A DNA stretch of 64,000 nucleotides, taken from contig NZ_JAPPRA010000001.1 of assembly GCF_026672375.1 (NCBI RefSeq), positions 1,054,001-1,118,000 of the forward strand. Direction: 5' to 3'. This DNA is from Caulobacter sp. SL161 (GTDB taxonomy: Bacteria; Pseudomonadota; Alphaproteobacteria; Caulobacterales; Caulobacteraceae). The position numbers and the translations under genes are program-made. Positions 9,010 through 17,245 of the stretch are shown in pieces. The first letter of the stretch is position 1, and each line of letters opens with the position of its first letter. The notes beneath the pieces are model-generated. The model saw nothing but the letters and a program-made list of their open reading frames with translations, had not been told where the DNA came from and ran no database searches.

Positions 9010-9025
9010 ATAAAGAAATCTTTAT
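9010..9025. promoter_or_regulatory. AT-rich palindrome upstream of the metE riboswitch (candidate operator)
   Basis: ATAAAGAAATCTTTAT is a perfect 7-bp inverted repeat around a 2-base centre in an otherwise GC-rich region, followed by TTGACG at 9033-9038, a possible -35 element. ArsR-type regulators of methionine genes in Proteobacteria (SahR and relatives) bind short AT-rich palindromes, so a methionine-cycle regulator is a reasonable guess. Which protein binds is inference. Confidence 0.4.
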
Positions 9026-9084
9026 ATCTGAATTGACGACATCGGCGGCGCGTGGTCTGTTGCCGCTGTCGTGGTCTGCGGACG

Positions 9085-9327
9085 TTCGCGTCCGGAGCTA
9101 AGAGGGAAGTCGGTGAGGGCGTGAAACCCCGAATCCGGCGCTGCCCCCGCAACTGTGAGCGGCGAGCCGCTGTCCGTTTCGTGTCACTGACGCGCCGAGC
9201 TGGTTCGGGGATGCGTCGGGAAGGCCAGGGCAGGGGTGACGACCCGTGAGCCAGGAGACCTGCCTCGACAGATAACGTCCTCCGGCGGGGTGTCCGGTCT
9301 GGCCGCTTGCTCAGCGCGACCGGACAA
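9085..9327 (+). ncRNA. Cobalamin (B12) riboswitch controlling metE
   Basis: The conserved core is present in order: GGGAAGTCGGTGAGGGC near 9105, AATCCGGCGCTGCCCCCGCA near 9133, then ACTGTGAG, and the B12 box GAGCCAGGAGACCTGCC at 9249-9265. Downstream, TGTCCGGTC (9292-9300) can pair with GACCGGACA (9319-9327), a 9-bp hairpin that may be part of the expression platform. There is no U-tract directly after it, so control of translation is at least as likely as termination. B12 repression of the B12-independent methionine synthase is well established for this riboswitch class. Confidence 0.95.
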
Positions 9328-9397
9328 AGCGCCCGTGCGCGCTCGACCGCGCGCGTCCCGATCAGCCTCGCCACAACACCGGCAGAGGCTTTTCGAA

Positions 9398-11731
9398 ATG
9401 ACCGTCACCATAGCCACCCTGGGCTTTCCCCGTATCGGCCCCAAGCGCGAACTGAAGTTCGCCCTGGAGGCCTACTGGGCGGGCAAGACCGACGCGGATG
9501 TGCTGCTCGACACGGCGCGCGACCTGCGGGCCAAGACCTGGACACGCCAGGCCGCGCTGGGCGTCGCCCACGTGCCCAGCAATGACTTCTCGCTGTACGA
9601 TCACGTGCTGGACACGGCGGTGATGGTCGGCGCGATCCCCGCCGCCTACGGCTGGTCGGGCGGGGCGGTCGACCTGACGACCTACTTCGCCATGGCGCGC
9701 GGCGACCAGGGGCGTCCGGCGGCTGAGGCGTGCGGCTCGGGCTGCGGCCATGCGCCCGACGCGGGCGGCGTTCCGGCGCTGGAAATGACCAAGTGGTTCG
9801 ACACCAACTATCACTATCTGGCGCCCGAGCTGGCGCCGGGCCAGGCCTTCGCGCTGTCGTCCAGCAAGCCGGTGGACGAGTTCCTCGAGGCCAAGGCGCT
9901 GGGCGTCCACACGCGTCCGGTGCTGCTGGGGCCGGTGACCTTCCTCAAGCTGGCCAAGACCAAGGCCGAGGGCTTCTCGCCCCTGTCGCTGCTGTCGGCC
10001 CTGTTGCCGGTCTACGCGCAGGTGCTGCAGGGGCTGGCGGCGGCCGGGGCGGACTGGGTGCAGATCGACGAGCCCTGCCTGGCGTTGGACCTGACGGACT
10101 TCGAACGCGCCGAGCTGCGCCGCGCTTATGGCTTCCTGACCCACGCCGCGCCGGGCCTGCGGCTGATGCTGACCAGCTATTTCGGCGGCTATGGCGAGAA
10201 CCTGACGACGGCGGTCAATCTGCCAGTGGAAGGCGTCCACCTCGACCTGGTCCGCGCGCCCGATGAACTGGAAGCCGCCCTGGCCGCCAGCCGCGAGAGC
10301 CTCGTTTTGTCGCTGGGCGTGATCGACGGCCGCAATGTCTGGCGCGCCGACCTGCCGGCCCTGCTGGATCGTCTGGAGCCCGTCGTGGCGCGGCGCGGAA
10401 GCGACCGGGTGGTGCTGGCGCCCTCGTGCTCGCTGCTGCACACGCCGATCGATCTGGACCTGGAAACGGCGCTGGATCCGGAGATCCGCCAGTGGCTGGC
10501 CTTCGCGGTCCAGAAAATCGAGGCGCTGGCGGTGCTGGCCCAGGCGCTGAACGGAGGCCGAGCCTCGGTCGCCGCCGCGCTGGAGGCCAGCGCCCAGGCG
10601 GCGCGCGCGCGGGCGACCTCACCGCGCATCCACGATCCGAAGGTCGCCGAACGCGTGGCCGCCGTCACGCCCGACATGACCCGCCGCCGCTCGCCCTACG
10701 ACCAGCGGCGCGAGGCCCAACGGGCGCGACTGGATCTGCCGCCGCTGCCCACGACGACGATCGGGTCGTTCCCCCAGACGACCGAGGTGCGCCAGGCGCG
10801 AGCGGCCTTCGCCAAGGGACAGATCAGCGACGCGACCTATGAGGCCTTCCTGCGCCAGGAGACCGCCCGCGCGGTGACCTGGCAGGAGCAGGTCGGCCTC
10901 GACGTGCTGGTCCATGGCGAGTTCGAGCGCAACGACATGGTCCAGTATTTCGGCGAGCAACTGGCGGGCTTCGCCTTCACCCAGAGTGGCTGGGTGCAGT
11001 CCTACGGTTCGCGCTGCGTGCGGCCGCCGATCCTGTTTGGCGACGTCTCGCGGCCTGCGCCGATGACGGTGGACTGGTGGCGCTACGCCCAGGGGCTGAC
11101 GCGGCGACCGATGAAGGGGATGCTGACTGGCCCCGTGACAATCCTCAACTGGTCGTTTGTCCGCGACGACCTTCCGCGCGCGACGGCCTGTCGGCAGATC
11201 GCCCTGGCCATTCGCGACGAGGTCGTCGACCTGGAGGCCACCGGCGCGGCGATCATCCAGATCGACGAGGCGGCGCTGCGCGAGGGTCTGCCGCTGCGAC
11301 GCGGCGACTGGAACGCCTATCTGGACTGGGCGGTCGAGAGCTTCCGACTGGCGGCGTCCGGCGTGGCCGACGCCACCCAGATCCACACCCACATGTGCTA
11401 CTCGGAGTTCAACGACATCATCGCCGCCATCGGGGCGATGGACGCCGACGTGATCTCGATCGAGACGGCGCGGTCGAAGATGGAGCTGCTGGACGCCTTC
11501 GTCGGCTACGCCTATCCGGCCCAGATCGGACCGGGCGTCTATGACATCCACTCACCCCGTGTTCCGGCCGTCGAGGAGATGACGACGCTGCTGACGGCCG
11601 CCCGTGAGCGGCTGGTCGGCGAGCAGCTATGGGTCAATCCCGACTGTGGTCTGAAGACCCGCAAGTGGCCCGAGACGCAGGCCGCGATCGCCAACATGGT
11701 CGAGGCGGCGCGGCGCGCGCGGGCGGCTTAG
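9398..11731 (+). CDS. metE: 5-methyltetrahydropteroyltriglutamate-homocysteine methyltransferase (B12-independent methionine synthase)
   Basis: 777 residues; MetE transfers a methyl group from methyltetrahydrofolate polyglutamate to homocysteine. The start is the ATG at 9398, giving MTVTIATLGFPRIGPKRELK, preceded by AGAGG; the frame is open upstream through the riboswitch but that is not coding. The N-terminal half has ALEMTKWFDTNYHY. The catalytic half has HGEFERNDMVQYF, IQIDEAALREG, and the zinc ligands in HTHMCYSEF and NPDCGLKTRKWPE. An unusual cysteine/histidine-containing insert (ACGSGCGH) sits before the first substrate motif, around residues 110-118. Regulation is by the B12 riboswitch upstream. 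Confidence 0.97.
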   Translation: MTVTIATLGFPRIGPKRELKFALEAYWAGKTDADVLLDTARDLRAKTWTRQAALGVAHVPSNDFSLYDHVLDTAVMVGAIPAAYGWSGGAVDLTTYFAMARGDQGRPAAEACGSGCGHAPDAGGVPALEMTKWFDTNYHYLAPELAPGQAFALSSSKPVDEFLEAKALGVHTRPVLLGPVTFLKLAKTKAEGFSPLSLLSALLPVYAQVLQGLAAAGADWVQIDEPCLALDLTDFERAELRRAYGFLTHAAPGLRLMLTSYFGGYGENLTTAVNLPVEGVHLDLVRAPDELEAALAASRESLVLSLGVIDGRNVWRADLPALLDRLEPVVARRGSDRVVLAPSCSLLHTPIDLDLETALDPEIRQWLAFAVQKIEALAVLAQALNGGRASVAAALEASAQAARARATSPRIHDPKVAERVAAVTPDMTRRRSPYDQRREAQRARLDLPPLPTTTIGSFPQTTEVRQARAAFAKGQISDATYEAFLRQETARAVTWQEQVGLDVLVHGEFERNDMVQYFGEQLAGFAFTQSGWVQSYGSRCVRPPILFGDVSRPAPMTVDWWRYAQGLTRRPMKGMLTGPVTILNWSFVRDDLPRATACRQIALAIRDEVVDLEATGAAIIQIDEAALREGLPLRRGDWNAYLDWAVESFRLAASGVADATQIHTHMCYSEFNDIIAAIGAMDADVISIETARSKMELLDAFVGYAYPAQIGPGVYDIHSPRVPAVEEMTTLLTAARERLVGEQLWVNPDCGLKTRKWPETQAAIANMVEAARRARAA

Positions 11732-11746
11732 AACGCCTTAGAGGCG

Positions 11747-11774
11747 GGGGCGGTCAGCTTCAGTTGACCGCCCC
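11747..11774. terminator. Hairpin between convergent metE and the TPR gene
   Basis: GGGGCGGTCA (11747-11756) pairs perfectly with TGACCGCCCC (11765-11774) around an 8-base loop. It lies just after metE and overlaps the TPR gene's stop codon. There is no T-run on either side, so it may be a bidirectional barrier rather than a classical intrinsic terminator. Confidence 0.5.
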
Positions 11775-12509
11775 AGCCGCGAAATCGCGCCAGCCCTTGG
11801 CCTCCTTGCGGAAGTGGGCGTGGGTCTTGGCGAGGCGCTTGTCGATCTCGGCCAGCTGAGCGCGCGCCTCGTCCTGGCGGCCCTGGCCGGCCAGGAAGAC
11901 AGTATAGCGGGCCACGCCCTCGAAGCCTGGATAGTGGTCAGCCGCCCAGCGCAGGGCGGTCTCGGCCTGCTCCTCGCGACCCAGGGCATGATAGACCCGG
12001 CCCAGAGCCAGCAGGGTGTGAGGGGTGCGGCCGGCGGTCGGGGTTTCTCCTAGCTTTTCCAGCAGCGGCAGGGCCTCGGCGGGGCGGTTCAGCTCGATCA
12101 GAGCGTTGGCGCGGCCCAGCAGCAGCTGCGGATCATCGGCGTAGAGGCCCACGAGGCTTTCTGCGTAGAGCGCTTCAGCCTCGGCGTGCTTGCCCAATTC
12201 CGTAGCGGCGACGGCCAGGCGGACGCGGTTGGCCACCGTCGGCGCGTCTTCAACCGCCTTGGCGGCCTCGCGATACTCGCGCTGCGGATCCAGCGCCTGG
12301 CGGGCGGCCGCGCCCACCTTCTGCGCGGTCCGTCCGCGCAGCAGCTCGGGCAGGATCACCGCGACCAGATAGACCACACCGCCGACCGGCTGGAACAGCA
12401 GGATGATCCACAGCCAGTACATCTCGCGATGGGTCCGAACGACGTGGACGCAAAGAGCGATCGAGAACAGCAGCGACAGGCCCAGCAGCGGCAGCGGCAG
12501 CGAGAACAT
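11760..12509 (-). CDS. Membrane-anchored tetratricopeptide repeat protein
   Basis: 249 residues from the ATG at 12509. The first about 50 residues hold two hydrophobic segments (PLPLLGLSLLFSIALCVHVV and WLWIILLFQPVGGVVYLVAV), the second resembling the short N-terminal module found on phospholipase D-like and other membrane proteins. Residues about 75-240 are TPR-like helices, for example EAEALYAESLVGLYADDPQLLLGRA and TPHTLLALGRVYHALGREEQAE. The start lies 3 bases after the pth stop, so the two are translationally coupled. The longer open frame reading back into pth is rejected because it is arginine-rich shadow sequence. A scaffold role is all that can be said. Confidence 0.8.
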   Translation of the reverse strand: MFSLPLPLLGLSLLFSIALCVHVVRTHREMYWLWIILLFQPVGGVVYLVAVILPELLRGRTAQKVGAAARQALDPQREYREAAKAVEDAPTVANRVRLAVAATELGKHAEAEALYAESLVGLYADDPQLLLGRANALIELNRPAEALPLLEKLGETPTAGRTPHTLLALGRVYHALGREEQAETALRWAADHYPGFEGVARYTVFLAGQGRQDEARAQLAEIDKRLAKTHAHFRKEAKGWRDFAAGAVN

Positions 12510-12511
12510 CG

Positions 12512-13129
12512 TCAGTCGTCCTTGGCGGGCTTGCGCGGGTCGGCCTTGGGCGCGGGGGCCAGGCGCATCACCTCGGCCTGATAGCGCTCGTCGTCGCCGA
12601 CAGCGGCGAAGGGTAAAGCGTCGGCGATGGCGTCCAGCATCGGGTCCAGCCACTGGTGCTCGACCTTGTGAAAGTCGCCCAGCACGTAGTGCATCACCGC
12701 GTCCTTGTGGCCCGGATGGCCCACGCCGATGCGGCCTCGGCGGAAGGCGTCACCGACCTGGCTGGTCACCGAGCGGATGCCGTTATTGCCCGCCGCGCCG
12801 CCACCCGACTTCATGCGGAAGCGGCCCGGGGCCATGTCGATCTCGTCGTGGAAGACGATGACGTCGGCCGGTTGCAGCTTGAAGAACTTCATAGCCTCGC
12901 CCACCGCGCGGCCGCTTTCGTTGTAGTAGGTCTTGGGCTTGAGCAGCAGCAGCTTGACCGGCCCGTCGGGGGTGGAGACCTGCCCCTCACAGGCCAGGCC
13001 CTGGAAGCGCGCGCGCCAGGGCGCCGTGCCCCACTTCCGGGCCAGGGCGTCGACGGCCATGAAGCCGACATTGTGGCGGTTCTTCTCGTACTTGGGCTCG
13101 GGATTGCCCAGGCCGGCGAGGATCAGCAT
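12512..13129 (-). CDS. pth: Peptidyl-tRNA hydrolase
   Basis: 205 residues. Pth releases peptides from peptidyl-tRNA that has dropped off ribosomes. The catalytic histidine is in NRHNVGF (about residue 20) and the catalytic aspartate is in FHDEIDM. GNPEPKYEKNRHN, LLLKPKTYYNESGRAV, and SGGGAAGNNGIRS followed by RGRIGVGHPGH are the family motifs. The C-terminal basic tail (PAPKADPRKPAKDD) is longer than in E. coli. It lies downstream of rplY, the usual alphaproteobacterial order, but about 200 bp away with a repeat element and a terminator between, so it probably has its own promoter. Confidence 0.97.
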   Translation of the reverse strand: MLILAGLGNPEPKYEKNRHNVGFMAVDALARKWGTAPWRARFQGLACEGQVSTPDGPVKLLLLKPKTYYNESGRAVGEAMKFFKLQPADVIVFHDEIDMAPGRFRMKSGGGAAGNNGIRSVTSQVGDAFRRGRIGVGHPGHKDAVMHYVLGDFHKVEHQWLDPMLDAIADALPFAAVGDDERYQAEVMRLAPAPKADPRKPAKDD

Positions 13130-13149
13130 CTCTGTTCCTTGTAGGCGGT

Positions 13150-13268
13150 GAGGCCTTGCGTCCTTCGAGGCGCGGCTTCGCCTCGCACCTCAGGATGAGG
13201 AATTCAATATGCAAGAGGCCCTCATCCTGAGGCGCCCGCGCAGCGGGTCTCTAAGGACGCACGGCCTC
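13150..13268. repeat. Intergenic palindromic repeat element between pth and rplY
   Basis: About 119 bp with nested inverted repeats. The outer arms are GAGGCCTTGCGTCCTT (13150-13165) and AAGGACGCACGGCCTC (13253-13268), with one mismatch. The inner arms are CCTCAGGATGAGG (13188-13200) and CCTCATCCTGAGG (13220-13232), perfect. Folding would give a cruciform or a long RNA hairpin with side loops. It looks like a REP-type element of the kind scattered through Caulobacter intergenic regions; copy number cannot be judged here. Confidence 0.75.
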
Positions 13269-13271
13269 AAA

Positions 13272-13302
13272 CAAAAACGGGCGGACCCGAAGGTCCGCCC
13301 GT
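13272..13302 (-). terminator. Rho-independent terminator of rplY
   Basis: On the minus strand a perfect 11-bp stem (13302-13292 with 13287-13277) closes a TTCG-type tetraloop and is followed by TTTTTGT. It lies 34 bases after the rplY stop codon. Confidence 0.92.
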
Positions 13303-13335
13303 CTCTAAAGCGCTTCGATCCGAAGACCGACAGAC

Positions 13336-13932
13336 TTAGGCGGTCGTGGTGTCGCCGGCGTCCGACTGAGCGGCGGACGACGCCTTGACGTTGGCGATCA
13401 CGAAGTCGCGGTCCATGGCCGGCTTCACGCCTTCCGGCAGCTTCACTTCCGAGATGCGGATGACGTCGCCGATGTCGTGACCGGCCAGGTCGATGACCAG
13501 TTCTTCGGGGATCTTGTCGGCCGGGCAGGCTAGCTCGACGGTGTGACGGATGACTTCCAGCGTGCCGCCCTTCTTCAGGCCGACCGAGGTTTCGTGATTC
13601 TTGAAGTGCACCGGCACTTCGATCTTGATCAGCTGGTGCTCGTCGACGCGGTACAGGTCGAAGTGGACCGGCTCGTCGGTGACGGGGTGGAACTGCACAG
13701 CCTTGGCGATGACCGATTGCTTTTCTTCGCCGTACTGCAGGGTGACCAGATGACCCAGCAGCTTGCCGGTGTACAGCGACTTGCGGAATTCGTTGGCCTT
13801 CACGGCGATGTTCACCGGAGCCTTGCCGCCGCCGTACAGGACGCCCGGGACCTTGCCGGCGCGGCGGGTGGCGCGCGCATTGCCGGTGCCGGCGCCGTCG
13901 CGGACTTCCACGTTCAGGATGATCTCAACCAT
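13336..13932 (-). CDS. rplY: 50S ribosomal protein L25 (Ctc form)
   Basis: 198 residues, the long Ctc/TL5 form with an N-terminal L25 domain and a C-terminal beta domain. L25 binds 5S rRNA. The first domain holds RDGAGTGNARATRRAGKVPG and VPGVLYGGGKAPVNIAV; the second begins near residue 97 (DLYRVDEHQLIKIEVPVHF) and includes GHDIGDVIRISEVKLPEG. The tail is Ala/Ser/Thr-rich (ASSAAQSDAGDTTTA). It is monocistronic, with its own strong terminator downstream and a 150-bp gap upstream that includes another gene's terminator. Confidence 0.96.
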   Translation of the reverse strand: MVEIILNVEVRDGAGTGNARATRRAGKVPGVLYGGGKAPVNIAVKANEFRKSLYTGKLLGHLVTLQYGEEKQSVIAKAVQFHPVTDEPVHFDLYRVDEHQLIKIEVPVHFKNHETSVGLKKGGTLEVIRHTVELACPADKIPEELVIDLAGHDIGDVIRISEVKLPEGVKPAMDRDFVIANVKASSAAQSDAGDTTTA

Positions 13933-14031
13933 AATGCAGTCTTTCTAGAGAGCCGGATGCTCTCTTCTGGGACCAGAGCGCCTATGGCTGGATCGCCACG
14001 CTCGCCCGGTCGTTTTGGGGTCGCGCTACAT

Positions 14032-14065
14032 ACACAAAAGGGCCAGGCGACGCAACGCCTGGCCC
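14032..14065 (-). terminator. Rho-independent terminator of the proline-rich lipoprotein gene
   Basis: On the minus strand the stem GGGCCAGGCG/CGCCTGGCCC (14065-14056 with 14049-14040) is followed by TTTTGTGTATG. It lies about 24 bases after the stop at 14089. Confidence 0.85.
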
Positions 14066-14088
14066 CCGGTGACGGAAAGCTCGAAAGA

Positions 14089-15165
14089 TCAGCCCTTCTT
14101 GGCCGGCTTCTTGGCGGCGGACTTGGCCTTGCGCGAGTTGGAGCCCGCGCCCTTGGTGGCGATGGATTCCTTGACCGGCAGCACGCGCGGGGGTTCGGGC
14201 GGCACCGTGGCGCCGGCGGCCTTGATGACGCAGGCGCCGGTGTCGATCAGGATATGCTGACCCAGGCAGAAGATGTCCTCGTAGTGCGGCTTCGAGACGG
14301 CCAGGCACTGGTAGAGGTTCAGCTTGGCCATGTTCAGGCAGCTGCCCGTGGCCGGATCGACGGTGAGCGCATCGATCGAGGTGAGGTTCTCGTCGCCGGC
14401 GGCGCCGAGGGCCGCGAGAGCGGCGACGGCCAGGCCCCGGACCACCACAGGCGAGTAGGGCGCCTCGACGGCGCGCGGGGTGAGGCCCAGCGATTGGCCG
14501 CCCGTAGAGGCTTGCTGCAGGACGGCGACGTCTGCGCTTTCCGCCAGCGCCGGGCTGGTCGACAGTGACTTGGTCGAGGCCAAGCGGCCATCGCGGTCGA
14601 CGACGGTCGCCTTCGACCAGGTGGATTTCTGAACGTCGTAGGCGGCCTGCTTCACGGCCTTGCCGGCCATGAACAGCTTCAGCCCATCGCCGCCGATGGT
14701 GTCGATGATCAGGCCCGCAGCGCTGTCGGCGCCCTTGAACATCGTGGCGTAGGAGGGGTTGGAGAAGATGTTGTTGATCATCTCCTGGCGCTGGGTGGGG
14801 TGGGCGGCCACTTCGCGCACCGAGGCGACGAAGGTGGGATCCTGCAGGGCCAGAACGGCGGCGTAGGCCACGGCGCCGTTCATGAACGACTTGGTCTCGT
14901 AGGCCGCGCCGACTTTCAGCGAGGCCTGGATCTGCTCGCCATTCTGGAAGGTGGGCGAGACCTGGCTGGCGCGGGCCATGTAGCCGCGGAAGGCGCTGGC
15001 CCGTTCGACCACGCTGGCCGACAGGGTGATCGGCGGCGGCGGGGGCGGCGCTTGCACCACGGGCGGGGGAGGCGGGGGCGGCGGAGAGCTACAGGCCGCG
15101 ACCATAGCGGCCAGCGCCACGGCGGTCGTCGTCAGCACGACCCGCGTACGCGAGAAGGAACGCAT
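14089..15165 (-). CDS. Proline-rich lipoprotein of unknown function
   Basis: 358 residues. The N-terminus is a lipoprotein signal: basic start, hydrophobic core and a lipobox ending at AAC (C25), so it is probably an outer- or inner-membrane lipoprotein. Two runs of seven to eight prolines (about residues 28-46) follow, a flexible linker that could span the periplasm. The rest is mostly helical and alanine-rich, with four cysteines in the last third (SCLNMAKLNLYQCLAVS, DIFCLGQ, TGACVIKA) that could form disulfides. The extreme C-terminus is lysine-rich (KAKSAAKKPAKKG). I recognise no domain. It has its own terminator. Confidence 0.75.
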   Translation of the reverse strand: MRSFSRTRVVLTTTAVALAAMVAACSSPPPPPPPPVVQAPPPPPPITLSASVVERASAFRGYMARASQVSPTFQNGEQIQASLKVGAAYETKSFMNGAVAYAAVLALQDPTFVASVREVAAHPTQRQEMINNIFSNPSYATMFKGADSAAGLIIDTIGGDGLKLFMAGKAVKQAAYDVQKSTWSKATVVDRDGRLASTKSLSTSPALAESADVAVLQQASTGGQSLGLTPRAVEAPYSPVVVRGLAVAALAALGAAGDENLTSIDALTVDPATGSCLNMAKLNLYQCLAVSKPHYEDIFCLGQHILIDTGACVIKAAGATVPPEPPRVLPVKESIATKGAGSNSRKAKSAAKKPAKKG

Positions 15166-15239
15166 TATCCGAATTTCCCCATCAAACTCTGGTGGCGCGC
15201 ATAGCAGCCTGGGCAGGCGACATTGTGACTGTCGCCCTG

Positions 15240-15254
15240 TTAACCAAGCTTTTA
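15240..15254. promoter_or_regulatory. Possible CtrA-like site upstream of the lipoprotein gene
   Basis: TTAA at 15240 is followed after exactly 7 bases by TTTAC, one base off the CtrA consensus TTAA-N7-TTAA(C). Another TTAACCAA lies near 15367-15375 without a second half. The 230-bp gap 15166-15395 holds no gene that I can support. Confidence 0.25.
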
Positions 15255-15395
15255 CAAGCGTGACCGTGCGTGAGGCGAATTCCTTACGGAACGCGCCGTT
15301 TCACGCGAAAAATAACCTTAACTTCGTCGTCGTGGCGTGCTCGGCGAACGACATGCAGCCGCGCGATTAACCAAGACGCGCCAGGCCCGGGCTCT

Positions 15396-16334
15396 TTAGT
15401 CGAAGAGCTTGGACACGGACTCTTCGTTGGCGATGCGGCGGATGGCTTCGCCGATCAGCGGGGCGCACGAGACGTAGCGGATCTTCGGGCAGGCCTTGGC
15501 CGGGTCCGAGGCCTCGATCGAGTCGGTGACCACCAGCTCTGTCAGAACTGAATTGGCGACGCGATCAGCCGCCGCGCCCGACAGCACCCCGTGGGTGATG
15601 TAGGCGCTGACCGACTTGGCGCCGTGGGCCATCAGGGCCTGGGCGGCGTTGCACAGGGTGCCGGCCGAGTCGGCGATGTCGTCGAACAGGATGCAGCGGC
15701 GATCCTTGACGTCGCCGATGATGTTCATCACCTCCGACTGGCCCGGGCCCGAGCGACGCTTGTCGACGATGGCGAGATCGGCGTCGTCCAGGCGCTTGGC
15801 CAGGGCGCGGGCCCGCACCACGCCGCCGACGTCCGGCGAGACGACCATCAGGTCATCGCCCATCGGATAGTGCCGGCGAATGTCCTCGGCCATCAGGCGC
15901 GAGGGCAGCAGGTTGTCGGTCGGGATGTCGAAGAAGCCTTGGATCTGGCCGGCGTGCAGGTCCATCGTCAGGACCCGGTCGGCGCCCGAGCGGGTGATCA
16001 GATTGGCCACCAGCTTGGCCGAGATCGGGGTGCGGCCACCGGTCTTGCGGTCCTGGCGGGCGTAGCCGAAGTACGGGATGACGGCGGTGATCCGCTTGCC
16101 CGACGCACGCTTCAGGGCGTCGATGCAGATGAGGAGCTCCATCAGGTTGTCGTTGGCCGGATAGCTGGTCGACTGGATGACGAAGACGTCCTCGCCCCGC
16201 ACGTTCTCGTCGATGGTGACGAACACCTCAAGATCGGCGAACCGGCGCACCTGGGCGCGGGTCAGCGGCATGTCGAGATACTCCGCGATCGCTTGGGACA
16301 GCGGGCGGTTGGAGTTGCCGGACAGCAGCTTCAT
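15396..16334 (-). CDS. prs: Ribose-phosphate pyrophosphokinase
   Basis: 312 residues. The enzyme makes PRPP from ribose 5-phosphate and ATP, feeding nucleotide, histidine and tryptophan synthesis. Family markers are GNSNRPLSQ at the N-terminus, [40 protein letters not shown], the flexible loop [13 protein letters not shown], and the PRPP-binding [10 protein letters not shown]. The ATG at 16334 gives the canonical [11 protein letters not shown] start; an open extension upstream is not family-like. The gene stands alone with about 125 bp to pgeF upstream. Confidence 0.97.
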   Translation of the reverse strand: MKLLSGNSNRPLSQAIAEYLDMPLTRAQVRRFADLEVFVTIDENVRGEDVFVIQSTSYPANDNLMELLICIDALKRASGKRITAVIPYFGYARQDRKTGGRTPISAKLVANLITRSGADRVLTMDLHAGQIQGFFDIPTDNLLPSRLMAEDIRRHYPMGDDLMVVSPDVGGVVRARALAKRLDDADLAIVDKRRSGPGQSEVMNIIGDVKDRRCILFDDIADSAGTLCNAAQALMAHGAKSVSAYITHGVLSGAAADRVANSVLTELVVTDSIEASDPAKACPKIRYVSCAPLIGEAIRRIANEESVSKLFD

Positions 16335-16459
16335 GATGATCTCGAGTGTGGGGGTCGCCGTTGGCGGGCCTTCTAGCAGGCAAAGCCCTGGAAACAAGTG
16401 TTAACGGCGAGACTTTTTCGTTTCCGTACCCGGAGCATCGCACGCGCCGTCCTGGGCGC

Positions 16460-17245
16460 TCACGCCTCCAGCATGATCGCCGACAGCAGACGGCCGTAGT
16501 CGCCGTCGTTGTTGAGGAAGGCGCGGCGGTTCGAGAAGAACCATTCTTCTTCCGCGCGGGTGTCGCGGCCGACCCACTCGCGGCGCTCGACGCCGGCCGT
16601 CGCCAGACGGTCCAGCACGAAGGCGGGCAGGTCGAAGAAGCGCTTGTCTTCGCTGAGGCCCGGCTTGAAGAACCGGCTCGAGCCTGGGCAGTCGGCCTCG
16701 AAGCGGTGCAGGAACTCCAGCCCCACCTCGTAGGACTTCGGCCCGATGCAGGGACCGACGACGCCGGTGATGTTCGCCGGACTGGCGCCGAGCGCCACCA
16801 TGCGATCGACGGCTGATTGGACGACGCCATCCAGTGCCCCGCGCCAGCCGGCGTGGGCGGCGGCCACGATCCGCGCCTCGGGATCGACCAGCAGCACCGG
16901 CGCACAGTCGGCCGCCATGGCTCCGCAGATCACGCCAGGAGTCTTGGACACCACCGCGTCGCCCTCGGGCCGGGCGTCGCCCCACGAGCCGTCGGCGACG
17001 ATCGCGATGGTCGAATGGATCTGGTAGCAGACGTTCAGATCCTCCGGACCGCCGCCGAACCAGCGCGCGATGCGGGCGCGGTTCTCCTCGACATCGGCCG
17101 GTTCGTCCTTGCTGCCCCGCCCGACGTTCAGGCTGTCATAGATGCCCTTCGAGACCCCGCCCTGGCGGGTGAAGAAGGCGTGCTTGACGCCCGGCAGGCT
17201 GGACAGCAGCGGGGACTGGACGGTGGGCAGGGTGGGCGTCTTCAT
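16460..17245 (-). CDS. pgeF: Multicopper-oxidase-fold purine nucleoside phosphorylase/peptidoglycan editing factor (PgeF, YfiH family)
   Basis: 261 residues of the Cu-oxidase_4 (DUF152) family, once called polyphenol oxidase. Members act on purine nucleosides, and E. coli PgeF prevents misincorporation of serine in peptidoglycan precursors. The metal-site motifs are QIHS, MAADCAPVLL, AAAHAGWRGAL and GPCIGP. The ATG at 17245 overlaps the stop of the midA-like gene as ATGA, so it is the last gene of an lgt, midA-like, pgeF group, the usual alphaproteobacterial neighbourhood. Confidence 0.93.
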   Translation of the reverse strand: MKTPTLPTVQSPLLSSLPGVKHAFFTRQGGVSKGIYDSLNVGRGSKDEPADVEENRARIARWFGGGPEDLNVCYQIHSTIAIVADGSWGDARPEGDAVVSKTPGVICGAMAADCAPVLLVDPEARIVAAAHAGWRGALDGVVQSAVDRMVALGASPANITGVVGPCIGPKSYEVGLEFLHRFEADCPGSSRFFKPGLSEDKRFFDLPAFVLDRLATAGVERREWVGRDTRAEEEWFFSNRRAFLNNDGDYGRLLSAIMLEA

